This document shows positions 43,606-56,337 of a stretch of DNA of 64,000 nucleotides, one piece after another (within the stretch, counting starts at the first letter, position 1; each line of letters starts with the position of its first letter). The notes below the pieces were generated by a model. That model made no database searches. It saw only the letters and a list, made by a program, of their open reading frames with translations, and had not been told where the DNA came from. The position numbers were made by a program, and so were the translations under genes. Origin of the DNA: Nereocystis luetkeana (lineage: Eukaryota; Sar; Phaeophyceae; Laminariales; Laminariaceae); the NCBI GenBank assembly GCA_031213475.1, contig JARUPZ010000002.1, forward strand, positions 2,914,001 to 2,978,000. The letters run 5' to 3'.

Positions 43606-45274
43606 TCATCTACTGCTCTCTTCGTCGCTGTCCTCGTCTTCGTCCTCCGAGTTCGATTCTTCCTCGTCCTCGTGGTCCGTTCGCAGTTGCATCATGGCCG
43701 CCCTATTGTTATTTACAAACAAGTCACTCATATCATCCTCCTCCTCCTCCTCCTCCTCCTCTTCCTCCCCCCCTCCCCCCTCAATTCCTCCCCCATCTCC
43801 TACCGCGCCTTTGTCCACTCCGATGCAGCAAGCACTCACGCCGGCAGCGACCGCCGCCACCGATACCCCATTCCCCTCATCAGCAACTACCGTCGAGGGC
43901 GCAACTCCCTTTGTTTCATCGTCAGGGTTGCCGCCAGCAATCGCGTCCCCCCACCCCTCCCTCGGATTCCCCGAGCCGGGACCTGCGAGTGGCAGAGCTC
44001 CGCCGAAAGCGTCGGGCTCGGGCCAAAGACCCCGTTTCTTTAGGTGCTTAATTTGTTCCTTGTTGAGGATGTGTTCGACGCGATATCGCACCTGTGGAGG
44101 CGTGTTGACGGCACCCAGCGACAGGGCGGGCGGGCGAGGCAAAGCTTAGTCTCTGGAAAGCGGAGCTTTTGTTCCTGGCAAAAGCAGGGCCGTCACTAAG
44201 CCGTCAAGTTCATAGCGGTTGACTTTTCCCGCCCTAGTCCATGGTTTACCGGCGACCGTTGTCGGTGGTTGTTATCGGATGTCTAGCAATGCCGACTATC
44301 ATTGCTGGCTTCTGCTGTCGGCTCCTATACATCACCGACTAACAAAGCCGCATTTACCTGCTTCACCGGATGACGCCGCCACACGCTAGTCAGTAATACT
44401 TCAGTTGCTGCAACGAAATAGGTCCAAAGGTTGGCCGAACGGGGAACAAACATGGGGTATAGGCTACCGCTACCCACTAATATCTGCTGAGGACTGCTGC
44501 CGCTGCTGCTGCTCCTGCTATGCGGCTTACCTTTCCGGCTTCACCCGCGCTCGTTTCGAAATCGCCCACCGAGGTGGACGCTATGAGGTAGTCGCCACGC
44601 TTCACCCAGATCAGCTTACGGAACCTCGTGGGAAGAATGGCAAGTGCTTGTTCCCCGGACAACAGCACAATCTGAGGAGGTTTTATGGTGGAGTGGAGGG
44701 GGTGTCAAGCGAGGGGCGAATCGACACAGAATAAGCCTGATAAACCAACCTACCACAAATTTGGTACTGTAAATCTACCGCTGCTTCCCTGGCGTACTGG
44801 AAAATATACTATACTAATAATTGGGATTTTTTTAAGTTGTACAAGTTGATATACCAATAACGGAGAAGGAGACGAGCAAACGGGTGAACGTCAGTCAGGC
44901 CTTTTGAATAATTGAGAGGTACGTTCAGCTGCGCTGCGGTCACACGAGAGGTCAACAGAGCCGCAGCCGCTTTGAGTCTCTCGCGGCACGGTTGGGAACG
45001 GTTCTCCGAGCTCGCACGCGCCCCTGGATCGCATTGCTGAACATCTACCTTTAACTCGACAACAGTTTTCCCGCAAGGTGGCATCGCAAGAGTCACCGGG
45101 TGGTGTTTCTTTTATTTTTTTCTCGGAGCGCCGGAGACGCACCTCGATGATGTTGGAACCCCGGGGAGCTCGCACGAGCACGATCTCCTCGTTGTCTCCC
45201 GGCTCGGGCGTGCTGTTCAGGTAGTCATCCGTAACCGACTTGCGATACAGCGTTCTTCGTCCGACTCCCGCCAT
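43606..45274 (-). CDS. EIF1AD: EIF1AD, eIF1A-like S1/OB domain protein
   Basis: Three exons: 45274-45143 (ATG), 44671-44531 and 44091-43606 (TGA), both introns phase 0; 252 aa. It starts MAGVGRRTLYRKSVTDDYL. The OB-fold core runs EEIVLVRAPRGSNIIE, then LPTRFRKLIWVKRGDYLIA, then VRYRVEHILNKEQIKHLKKR and GLWPEPDAFGG. The C-terminus has a Glu run, then DMSDLFVNNNRAA and an Asp/Glu/Ser tail, which is the EIF1AD signature (SDLFVNTNR in animals). EIF1AD is a nuclear or ribosome-linked relative of eIF1A; its molecular role is poorly known. The human protein is about 165 aa, and the extra length here is a low-complexity insert between WPEP and the Glu run, coded partly by a CTC repeat. Clearly orthologous by order and motif. 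Confidence 0.95.
43738..43770. repeat. CTC microsatellite coding for poly-Glu in EIF1AD
   Basis: About ten CTC/TCC units on the plus strand read GAG on the coding minus strand. Confidence 0.8.
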
Positions 45275-48200
45275 CGCCGAAGCCGTCTGTCGGCTACTGC
45301 TCTAAGGCTGAGGCTGTAACAGGTACCGGTACCTGGCATCAAGAACGGCCGGCGGTCAGCTCATGGATGTGAGCATGAATTCGTCCTCGTCGTGTCGGAA
45401 GTAGACGGTGTGTGCTGTCGGGGGTTAGCAACGCACGGTGCTTGGCATGACAATGTCTGAGGTTGGTAGGCTTTTCTTTTGGTGCTGCGTCATCCGTCGT
45501 CATTTTCTGAGCGCTAGTGCGTACTGCTTGGCGTTGGGAAAGGGAGGCAGACGTGTTTCGCGAATCATCAAACGTCGATCGCGCGAGCGGTTTGGGGCGA
45601 TCGGTGCGTCAAGGGCTGATGTCGATTTTACATTGCGTAAGAGGAACGTCCTCACTTTCGACCCGGGAAGTTCGGAGCGTTGTACAGAGTACTCATAGTC
45701 GGATGGGCGATTATAGAAGGACGAAGGCAAAGCACATGGGCGCGGCGGTGCGAGGTCGCTGGGATCACTGGGAGTACCAAGTAAACCCTTGAATTTATGC
45801 TGTTCATTAGATAGTACCGGGTACCGCAGGAATACTATACCAGGTGCCTACAGTAGTAAACCACCTGCTGCTACGAGCAGATCGGGCAGAAGGCTTCGTC
45901 GGGGCCACAGACGCGTTCTGTCCACGGTGATGGGCCGCCCGCTCTGCCCCTGTTCACTGTACTGTTGTTGCTCTTCTCCACGATGTGCGGTGCCGAATAC
46001 CACCGGTATTACTTTTGTGTGGACCCGGGTGGCAATATAATGTGTATCGTTGGGGCGTATCGGCCCAGGGGGGTGGTATGTAACGCACCCCGTTGATAAA
46101 CCTGGCCTCTTATTTTAATTTAAATTTTCCTGTCACCGGGGATGGATTCTTGTGGTGGGGTGGAACCTGCTGTGAGCGAAGGGTGGTGTCTCACGTCAAA
46201 AGGTAAAACGGCACTATATACGTGCGGAAGCACCTACTTGCAGCCCACAGGTTGCCAAACGTATGCGGAATCTTGAGCTGAAAGAGCCGGGAGACACGGC
46301 CCCAACCCCAACCCTATACTGCTGTAAAACTATATGATTATTCTGCTATAATAGAACTACTTAAGTAGATCACAACCCCTGAGCGTATTCGGTTGGTACA
46401 TCCCTGGCCTCTCAGAGCTCCCACTTCGAAATCGCCTCCTTCATTACTTGCCGGACCTTTCCAGCGGTTCTTGGTTTTCTCCATTTCTCTTGGCACTCTC
46501 GGTCCTTTCTTCTTTTTTTTTCTTTCGTTTCGTGTGCGTGCGTGTACTCCGGGCACGGCACCGCGGGAGAGCCCGGCGCCGTCGCGGGTGTCAGCGGGTG
46601 CTGGCGGGTAGAGGGGGGGTTGCAAGGAGCGCCGTCGCCACTTTCGTGCCTAGGCGTCGCGTGTGCCTCGAGACACGAGGGATGCATGAACGGGCTCTGT
46701 CTGGCCTCCATTTGTGATTGTGGATAGAGTATGTACGAGATATAAGCGTCGTTCGAAATTGCAAGATAAGATTCAAGCGGTGCTTATTTTTGCAACCACG
46801 CTGAAGTTTAAAGAGGGAGCTCCCAGTCTGAGTACCAATACTGTCGAGCTGGCGAACGACGGTCACGGTGAGCACCGGGCTTCACGCGAGGTGGGCGACG
46901 GGGCTGACTGTGGCAGGGAGTGAGGAAAGCTTTACTCGGATCGAATCGGTGGCGAGGTGGTCGCGAGAGGGGCGGGCGGTGTATGAGGCTGAGAGAGAAG
47001 CTCTGCTGTTCGTTTTTTTTTTTTTGACTGTGCAAGGTGTTCCAATCAGGCAGAAGATTATTACAGGAGAGGGACGGGATTTTTTTTTCTTGCCGAATTT
47101 TTCGGTTTCATTTTACATTGTTTTTGCGGTGCTGCTGTGCCGTGCTGTGCTTTCTCTTTTTTCGTACATACAGCATATCAAAAGAAGAAATTAAGTACCC
47201 TACCTGGGGTATGTACGTACGTGCGGCAACCGCCCGCGATGCGAAGCGTATGTGGCGTCCGAGCTGTTTCCTCCTGAAGCATGGCGGCGGGGACTCCTGG
47301 CATTATCAAGTCGCCAGTTTGCAACTACGATCATAATAAAAAACTATATTTTGGACCTCTGTCCGCTTCGCATAGTAATTTGATGTACTTTTCCTTCCTG
47401 AGTGAGCGTAGCGGGCGGCGTAGGCCGCCCGCGGAGCGAAGCGCCTCGTATGGTATACCTTTACAACTATAGTAGACCCAAACCCCCAATTATGCCCTCA
47501 GATAACTGCAGAGGGCTCCCTTCAGCTTGATCTCTCAGACTCGAGTCACGACCGCCTGACGAGGGACAACGAGGGACATTTTGATACTGGTACATGATAT
47601 TAATAGTATGATACCCGAAAGCGTGGTTGGGGGCTACGGTTGGAGGTGTATACGCGCAGCAGTGTGTCTCGCAGCGCTGCGCGTGTCCCTCTGCTCTGTG
47701 CTGACAGCTTTCAGCGTAAATATGTACCAGGTACAGCAGCAGTAAGTACCTGGTATGGGTTATAAACTACCCCCAGGGGTACAACGCGTTACACTTGTCT
47801 TAGGCACTCCTCAGTCCTGGTACACATACAACCAGCCAGCAGTACGTAGTGGTTGTGGGACTTGAAGAAAATTGCTCAGTCCGAGTTTTTAGGCAGGCTC
47901 ACGGAGGCAGCGAAGGAGCATATCCCTACATAATAGTATTGGCCTTGTGCCGGCGGATGCTTCCAGGTCTGTGTGAGACCGCAAGGCCCCAAGCTTTATG
48001 CTACTCGTAGGGTTATTTAGTCCGGGATCATTGCTTTGGGGTAGCGACATTCTGGGCGTGCTGCGGATGGCATCGGCAGGGTTCCGACTCAGGACAAGCA
48101 CGGTGGCTCACCTTCGCGTGCTATTCCGGAGAATATAATACTTATTCAGGGTGGCGATGGGACAAGCTCTTGTCCAGTCCCTCCAGTCTCCTGTCTCCTG

Positions 48201-48545
48201 TCTCAGGTGTTCGCTACACTTGGTTGTCGGCGGCCCATGGGTTTCCACACACCAACTTGGAAATTTGCATGGCGGAAAAACGGGGACCTTTCGATGCAAG
48301 TGGAAGTCCTATCTTGAACAGCCCTCTAGACTTGCTACCTCCTATCGCAGGAGGAGCCATCCTCTGAAAGGCCCTTTTCCCTCTACACCCGGAAGACCGC
48401 TGATCTGCACGCGAGTATTCACCCTTTGATTGGAGAATCTCCGACTCAGGAAGCTGCATTGACCCACCTTGCCTCTCCTGCCATCCTTGCCCACAAGGTT
48501 GGGTAACTTGTTGCTCGCACTTGTAGTACTGGTGCTGCTGTGATC
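45275..48545. other. Region without a supported gene
   Basis: No ORF has a domain or splice partner. 46200-47200 has several medium frames on both strands that are low in complexity (Phe, Arg or Ser rich). TACCAGGTA-type motifs cluster at 47727-47757. 48170-48480 may hold 5' untranslated sequence of the next gene. Confidence 0.4.
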
Positions 48546-50234
48546 ATGATCGCCTACAGCGGCCTGATCGGCCTGTCCTTCATATACAGCACCGCAGGAT
48601 TCACCGCAGGCCCTATCTCCACGCCATCGCGCGGCACAGGAAGCTGCGGTCGCGCTTGCGCCTCGTACCAGCCTCTGGCGAGACAGCGAATACCGCAATT
48701 GGATGCAGGATGGCGGTTACTCACCAAGCAGCAGGCGATCAGGACGCGGCCGATGAGAGCAGCAGACGGGACGGGGGAAACAGAACCGGCGGCCGAGGCG
48801 GCGCCCCGACTGAAGAGGGTGCGCAAGCGGCGGAAAGACGCGAGCTCGATAGCGACAGCGGGAGAAGATGAGGAAGGCGTCTCAGCTCCTTCTCCGGCTG
48901 ATGAGCAGGTGCCCGCGGCGGCTGTGGATTTCGAGTCCGCCCGCGCCGAAGCGGCCGCCGTTGTGGCGGTGGAGGAGGCCGAGCCGCAAGCGGTTGCAGT
49001 GCCGGTTGCTGCTCAAAGGGTGCAACGAGCGGTCGAAGAGACTCCTCGCTCGGCGGGGGACACCAGAGGAACAAAGGTGACGTGTTTGCTATTGTATGCC
49101 AGGAGAGTTTGTTGGCGTGGGAAAGGCGATTTCGCTGTGGATAACATGCACTTGTGCGGACTTGATGACTTCGTTCTGCTGTATGTACGCTTTAGTACCC
49201 GTGACAGGTAATGATCATTTTGCTACCAGGGACATAACTGGCAATATAATATTAACTGCTGTCGCAAGACTGCGGTGGTATTAAATACCTGGTAGAAGTA
49301 ACAGTCAGCACTGCTGGTGTACAAAGACAGGTGCATGATGGAGTGCAATTTGTATCGACTCTTGTGGTTAATATATATGATGCGCCAGAGCCAGCGGACG
49401 CCCGAAGCTCTTGCGCTTCTCCGCTCATTGCTGCCGCTGTTGTACCCCAACCACATCGATGCGATCCAGGACGGTTGCGGTTGAGTTGAGCCAGCGATGC
49501 GCGGTAGACCTGGAAACCGTCCAATCATACCTTCAACCCTAGCTCTATGTATACCAGGTACCTGTTAAATATTTCGACTCTGAGTTTTATCAGTGGTGAC
49601 CGTTTTCGTTGTTTCACCCTTGGAAGCGTGATTTGCACACCGCCGTGGCCATCAGGTGCGCGTGGACAGTTCGGACGACAACATCTCCGAACAATTAGCA
49701 GACGCAGCGTCTGCTGCATCAGGGGCGGCGGGAAGTGCTGCGTTCGCGGTGAGCGGGGCGGCAAAGTCCGCAATGAACGCAGCAATGTCGGCATTAGGGC
49801 AGGGAGGGGGGGGGGACATGGCCGACGACTTCGACATCGACAACATCCCGGCCCCGAGCGCCAACAAGCAGCGGCGGACAACGCCCGGAAAATCAGCGGC
49901 GGAACTGGCGGATTTGGGCGCGGATATCGAACGGTTCCGTAAGATCGAGAACCGGCAGCCGATAGGTGCCGGGGAGTCGTTCACTCTGGGCGCGAAGGAT
50001 CTGATCTCGACGATCATCTCCGTGGACTTTTTCGTGGTGATCGTCTTCATGTTGTGGTTCATCGCCGGCATTGTGTCGTCATACGGCTTCAGCAACACCT
50101 TTCTGCTCGACCAGTTCAACGACAAGTGGACGCCGGTTGTCCAGCCGGCGTTGGGGGTGTTGATGGGTGGCACTATCGCCGGCGGGGTCGTGTCGAAGCT
50201 TGGGGAGTCTGGGGACAACGAAGACAAGCGGTAG
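48546..50234 (+). CDS. Probable plastid-targeted membrane protein of unknown function
   Basis: Two exons, 48546-49076 and 49656-50234 (TAG), phase 0, 369 aa. The N-terminus MIAYSGLIGLSFIYSTAGFT is a short signal peptide followed at once by AGFTAGP, close to the ASAFAP-type cleavage motif of algae with secondary red plastids. Then come a Ser/Arg transit-like stretch, a basic RVRKRRK patch, and an Ala/Glu-rich linker. The second exon has an Ala-rich helix, then DLISTIISVDFFVVIVFMLW (TM about 298-320) and VVQPALGVLMGGTIAGGVVS (TM about 337-357), with FLLDQFNDKW between them. This resembles two-TM thylakoid or envelope proteins in general layout only; I do not recognise the family. ATG at 48546 was chosen because it gives the signal peptide. 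Confidence 0.75.
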
Positions 50235-53200
50235 ATATGATAGATCCAGCAATGTTTGCTCTAACCACGGCGACTGCGCGGTAGCGGGAAGCACGGTAGG
50301 GGGGAGTGCGCCGGGCTTGGCCTTGCGTCTGGCATGGGTTGATGTCAACAAAGCGGGAATATTTATGGCCGTGGGGGATCAGGAAATCGTTGATATCGTT
50401 ATCGTTTTTAGGCGGTTATTTCGGCGTGGTTCGGTTTTTCATTGTACCTCGTGCTGCTCCTCTCGACGCCTTGCATGGAAATGAACAGCCCGGAATGCCG
50501 CCGATGTACAACACTAATATGATGATAGTACCGGTAGTCCCCACGCCGAACGTGTAAGCTATATAACGTTTCGCCTCGTTTTTCGTTTTCGTTTGTGCGA
50601 CAAACACGGTCAAGTACTTTCCGCTGTGCTAGTTCGCGGTTTACATTGCCGATCGCCACGGTTCATGTGCACGTGGTCTCTTGAGCGATCTGTTCATGAG
50701 TTCCCTTATTGCCAAGGGGGCGCGATGTTTTTTGGCCTACGTCCCGCGTTTCTCAGAGACTGCAGCCACATGTCGTTGAGAGCATCATTGCACGGAAAGC
50801 GGTGACGTGTATACAAGTAGTGTGTTAGCAAGCACAGTTCAACGCGGCATAGTCGGCGAGCATTGGGAATATGCCGATCCCACTGTGCGACCAAAATGAA
50901 AGGCAGTGTAGCCGGGGTAGGCCAGAAGGAGATAATACGGACCTCGGATCGTCAGAAGATTCCTCGGGATCATGAATAGCGAAAACTAATACTATCACCA
51001 TGCCGTGTTTTCCTCACAGTTCGGTTTCCGCTCTCACATGGTTGTTGTTTGTTGTTGTTGTTCTCACATTAATTCACAATACAATGCAGTCCGTGGTCGC
51101 AGGACAGGCTCCAATAACTCTGGAGTGGAATAAATACCTCATGTAAAATAGAGGCAAAAACAAAAAACAAGCATACGCACTCCACCACTGCGGACACCAG
51201 GGAAGCAAAAAGGAGACTATTAATAGCAGACAAAAACCTGAAAAAAGAAGATGAAGCATATTCGTCGCCGGGTGCACACTCCAAGCAGCCAGGACTTATT
51301 ATCCATCTTGGGTCGGCTTTGCACCCTTGTACGCGGTTTCTGCAGCGCTAAGGAACTCTCTGTTTTGTCACTTACCGGAGCAGCAATAAAAAATCGTAGA
51401 GACGGCAAAGCGGGAGCTTCATGTATCGGTGATATTTGATGACAAAAACAGTCCTGTTGCACCCGCTGTGATCAGTGACACGACCCAAGGCCATGCAGGC
51501 GAGCTTGGATGGTGAAGGCTAGTGTTGGACTAGGATGGGGCAACAAAAAATCTCGAGCCCCGACGGCGGCCGCACGCTCAGTATAGGGTACACAAATACG
51601 TCATCACGAAGCAGCCAGTGGCGCCCGCGAGCCATTTTGCACCTACAAAACATACGGCTATCGCCACGTAGCCTCGTCCAGCAAATGACGCAGAAATAAA
51701 ATCTTATTGTTGACCCACAACACGTCATTTAAGCGGTTTTCTTGTGGTCGAATGGGTGAAGAGCCTCCGGTTGCTTGACCTTACGTTGACGGCCCATACC
51801 ACTGTGGTTGTTTCACTCCTTTGGGACGTCAAAGAAAAAAAATGACGAAAATCAAGGACGATTAGACCTATGCCAATGGAAACGCGAAGTTCAAAAGTTT
51901 TATTTCAAATATATCGCTTGCAAAAAACAGCCGAAAAATTTCTCGTACCGCTGCTGTGGAAAAAAAAAAGAAAAATGTTTGATTTTTTCTTTTTTGTTCC
52001 CCCAACGGCTGCAGGCGGCGCAACTTGTGTTTTTCTGGTTGCAAATTGTCAACACGGTGATCGAAACCAGCTCGTGCGACGATCGACGCTCGATCTCGAC
52101 ATAGACCCAGCCCAAGGCCAACCCGCTCGGTATCTGGCAAGGCCTACGAATATAGATGACGGCCTCGAAGATATCAGGTGGATCCATGGTCTAGGGGGCG
52201 AGAGCTTGCCGGCGGCGTCCTACGGTATCCTCCCAAAGCTGAAAAAAAGTCTATTTTTTGCCATTCGAGACGGATGGAGAAGTTTTGTCTTCTGTTTTGT
52301 GCAAACCAGCGCCCAAATGTTTTTTATCATACGCCTGGTCAGCTCCCGCCTCATGACTCCGGCCATGGTGTGAAGACGGTGACCCTAGGGTGGGTCGGAG
52401 CCCCTAACGAGCGCACTCCGTTCAGAATTCATGACGCAATCGCGGGTTTTGTTGATCGATGTCTGTCGAGGACTCGGAATCTCGCCGCTTCGAACCAAAG
52501 ATCGGCCTGAGTTTTTCTCAAGCCCAACATCGGCCCCAGATTTGCTTTTTTTGGGCTTTTCCAAAAGTTAGGAACTTTTTTTTTTTTATACGTGGCCCAT
52601 AGGAAGCGTGTTCTGATTTTTTTTGGCGGGTATCATTGAAATTCAAACTTTTTATTGCAACTTCGCTGTACCATTGGCATAGGTCTTACTCGTGTGGGAT
52701 CGGCCGTACGCAGAAGCTCGACCGCTCGGGGGTGGGGATGCCCGTATAACAATTGTGCAAGGAGATGTACGACAAAAAACACGCAGCATGACGCCACTCG
52801 TTCTGCTGCGCGCTCGCACTAGACGGTCTCATGATCCAACACCATAGCCCTTTTTCAGTTGCCGTACCCGGGTCCCAAAAAGTAATAAAACCATACACAA
52901 TAATGTGTGCTTTCAATTGAGAGTGCGTCGCAATGCAGTTGGAACTCCCAACTTGCATTGTTTTCCTACCGCTGTACCGGTACGAGGCCTGGGTTCTTGC
53001 ACGATCAATGCGTATTTTTGTACTCTGCAAGTCGACCAAGGATTTTCCACTTTCACAAAATTCCAGGACCTGATCAAAGCCCCTCACCAAACACCAACAA
53101 TCACAAGAAACCACATATGCATACAAGCACTCTGTCGACTCTGTAGGTACAGCAGCCAAACAATTTTTCCCTCACTTGGGGCATTCGTCAATCGTATAAT

Positions 53201-53801
53201 ACTACCTTAGCAAAAGTTTAGGACCCTTGCAACAACCTCACAATTTGGCAATATAGCGCCCCATTCCTACACACCTTGGGACGCCTGACGTGCCTGCACT
53301 GTCGCTGGGCATTGCCAAGGCCAAGGAGGTTCAAACTGGTTACACGCATATGATGCTACTGCAGACTGCGGTGGCGTGATGATCCAAGAACTGCTCGGCG
53401 TACTCCTGTAAGCTTGAATTCCACGTACTACTGCGCTAGAACCTATATCAGCGCGTGTGGTATTTACATGCGCCATCCGTCTCGCTCGTGGTTCGTCGCC
53501 CGTCCACATGTGTATCTATCGTTTGGGCGGTTTCGCCAGCCGCATCACTATCGAATTTCGCGCGTCTGAACGTTCAAGGCGCCCCCCTATCGCAACTAAA
53601 AAACGTTGAAGTTAATACAAAGATACATCGGCGGCGCATACTTTTCACAACTGCTGTAGCGCTCGTGTCACGTCATGCAGGAAAACGAGTCCCGCACACA
53701 TAACGTATGAATACCGACCGCAACTTACTTGTGCGATATAAATACATCTGGTGGACAATCTGCACATGATCTGCTACACCACCTGCTCTCACAACCCCAC
53801 C
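50235..53801. other. Region without a supported gene
   Basis: Frames at 51870-52510 are AT-rich and do not splice into a recognisable protein. One copy of a 205-bp repeat lies at 51052-51256. 52555-52690 is T-rich. Nothing else is recognised. Confidence 0.4.
51052..51256. repeat. 205-bp dispersed repeat family 7, copy a
   Basis: Nearly identical to 58181-58385: shared blocks include CTCACATTAATTCACAATAC, GGTCGCAGGACAGGCTCCAA, CATACGCACTCCACCACTGC and GGAGACTATTAATAGCAGAC. Both copies follow a GTTGTTGTT run. High identity implies a recent duplication or transposition. Confidence 0.85.
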
Positions 53802-56337
53802 TCACTGCACGCGAAGGAAGTTAGACCACGAGCCTGCGACAACCTTTGGCCTGCTAAGAGGCTTGATGACGCAGACCCTTCCCCCCTCGACCGCGACCGC
53901 CAGCCATTGGTTGTTGTTCCTCCGGTCCGCCAGGGGCACAAACTCCGGCAGTTGCCCCGAAGCCCCACGGAAACACGCCTCCTCAAGCATGAGCTCCACC
54001 GATTGCTCCAGGGACAGCAACTCAAACCCACCGATTACACCCTGGATGGTGTAGCATGACCAGACAAAACGAAGCGGCGAGTTAGCAGAGAGTAACATGA
54101 CGGAAGAGCAGGAATGAGGGCTGCAGTACAGCAGTGTTCGTACACGACAAAAACTATAATTCAAGACACTCTTATTTATGGCCAGGTTCGATCCCCTATA
54201 CGAGGAAGGGTATGTCGTCTGCAGTATATACCATACACACCAATTTCAGTATACACAGACGTGTTTTTCAGGTCCGTGCAAAAAGTCGAGCCAGAAAAGA
54301 GTAACTCCCAATTTCTCAAGTGCTGTCGTGTACTGCTGTATACCTGGTATTATACCAGTACGCGGCAGTTGGATAAATTGCGTGGGTTCATAAAGCGGCT
54401 TGTGCGATGGAGCAGCGAGTCCTTGTGTTTTTTTCGCGTGAACTAGTCGTGTCGTGGCCCCACTGGCTGCCTGCTGTCCTCTGCCGTTGATGTCCCTCAT
54501 TCTACTGTCATCTCTTATCTGGAAAATATTTATGACTACTACTAAACTGGACTCTTGGGGTGAAGCTACTATTAATATACTGATGCACATATACAGTACC
54601 GCACACCAAATAATAAAAGGGAAAGCTGTCCAATTGATAGGTTGGATTTATTATTTGAGGATGGGCGAGTTCTGCACTAACTTCAGAATAACGGCTCCCG
54701 AATTTCCTATTTTCCGGTAAATATCTGCTGTTTGCTCGTTTTCTCAGTAGGTCGTACTGTTGTTTTAGACTACAGTAAACTACTGCTACGTACCAACTGC
54801 TGCTGTAGATTGCAACTTCGAGCAGTGGCGGTTAAGCATTAAAACAAGTATGAGTATGACTGAAGTAGCTGTACGTCCTGGTGGGAAAACGAAAAGGGTG
54901 TCCAATACATCCGTGTTGTATTTGCAAGTAGCCTGATACATCATCGACAAGCACGCCACCACGCCAAGCACTACTTGCCTCAGAGCGCAGCCAAGACGAG
55001 CGCGCCTGGCCGTCAAAATAAACGAAGGAGGCTCTTGCTTCGTCCGGGAAGACGACTCCAGTCCGCCTCTCGGCGCGGAAAGTGTCCGCAAGGCTCGCTC
55101 CGGGGTTGAACACGCTCGCCGGGGAGCGCGCGAATCGCCGGAGGTCCTGTGTAGGAAATCCGAGAGATTTGAGAGGCTTCAGAGACTTGAGGGACACGCA
55201 AGCTTCGTTCATGCTGGAAGCTTCAGCCATGTGTGAACACCGAAGTTCTACCGCCTGGTGCATGCCCTTGCTACCCATAATAGTTGTTCTCGATCAGCCA
55301 CTTTGAGCCGTGGATGCACCCTGATAGCGATTTTTTCCGGGGTTTCCCGAACCTTAACCCTAACCCGAACGCTATGGGGTGGCCAGTACTTGGATGCCGT
55401 GCCTTGTGAAATCTCTAGGTTGATTCGGCCGCCTAGGATGCTGTGCTTGGCAAAGGCTCGAAGCTGATTTGGCCGGGTCGGGATGCTGTGGCTCGGAAAA
55501 ACTCTATTGATAGGTTGGTTGGGCCGCTTACAAAACACCCCTTCGCCAATCGGAGTGCGTAAATAGCCTACCTTGGGAAGATTCACTATCTGGAGGCAAC
55601 CACTATTGGTCACTTTTTACCAGGAACGCGGACTGTAAGCACTAACACTTCGAGTGTAAAAGTCAACATGATGTTCTATTAATACTACACAGCAGTACTG
55701 CTTTAATACTACACAGCAGTACTGCTGTTGATCTTGTCACTGAATTTGTATCATTCTTGGTGCCTGGTATCTACGTATCTACAAAACATTGGTAAGTAAT
55801 CGTACCAGAGGATACTCCTCTGGCATCGTATCTAAGAGTATTACAAGTACAAGTTTGATTGCACTGCCAAGCAATTGTGTAAAGAGTGGCAGTTCAACAA
55901 TGCGAAGTTCGAGACTATAAGGCTCAACGCAGTCGAATCACCTGAAACCCCCTAGCCACGCGCCAGACGGCCCGACGGTGCCGCACGTACGCCCCCTTGC
56001 GACCCTTGGGCGGAAACCTCAGCGAATGCCCACCTGCCACGGGTGCCGCCCAGCATTTCGACGCAAGGACCGCAGATCGGCAGGCTCTTGACGTAATCTC
56101 TAACTCTAACCAACTATCGGGATCGAGGAGCATCATGACCAGGTTGGATGCGTCGCGGCTCTGGCGAAAGAATGACGGGAAAGGTGACGCGCGCTCCTCC
56201 GGCGAGAGATCTGGGAGGATGAGCCGCAGCATCGTCATCGTGGACGACGCCGGGGCCGGTGGGAGGGCGGTGTCGGGGAGCACGAACTCGTGTGCTCGGC
56301 CATCTCGCCCTTGAACTTGAACCCGCCTTTCAAACAT
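53802..56337 (-). CDS. SUKH-1 (SMI1/KNR4) domain protein, possibly FBXO3-like F-box protein
   Basis: Three exons: 56337-55942 (ATG), 55146-54979 and 54041-53802 (TGA), both phase 0; 267 aa. The first exon has LLDPDSWLELEITSRACRSA (about 81-100), which looks like the core of an F-box. The second exon has RTGVVFPDEARASFVYFDGQ, matching the start of SUKH-1 domains (Pro-Asp-x-x-Arg-x-Ser-x-x-x-x-x-Gly-Gln in FBXO3). The third has GGFELLSLEQSVELM and FVPLADRRNNNQWLAVAVEG, then a closing GSWSNFLRVQ helix, as expected for the end of the fold. FBXO3-type proteins are SCF ubiquitin-ligase adaptors; here the ApaG domain is absent. Intron 2 starts GC (GAG|GCAAGT). SUKH call is good, F-box call tentative. 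Confidence 0.75.

Noticed and set aside
51868-52510. Overlapping plus-strand frames as a gene
   Set aside because: Composition is AT-rich with Lys/Phe runs; no junctions produce a recognisable protein.
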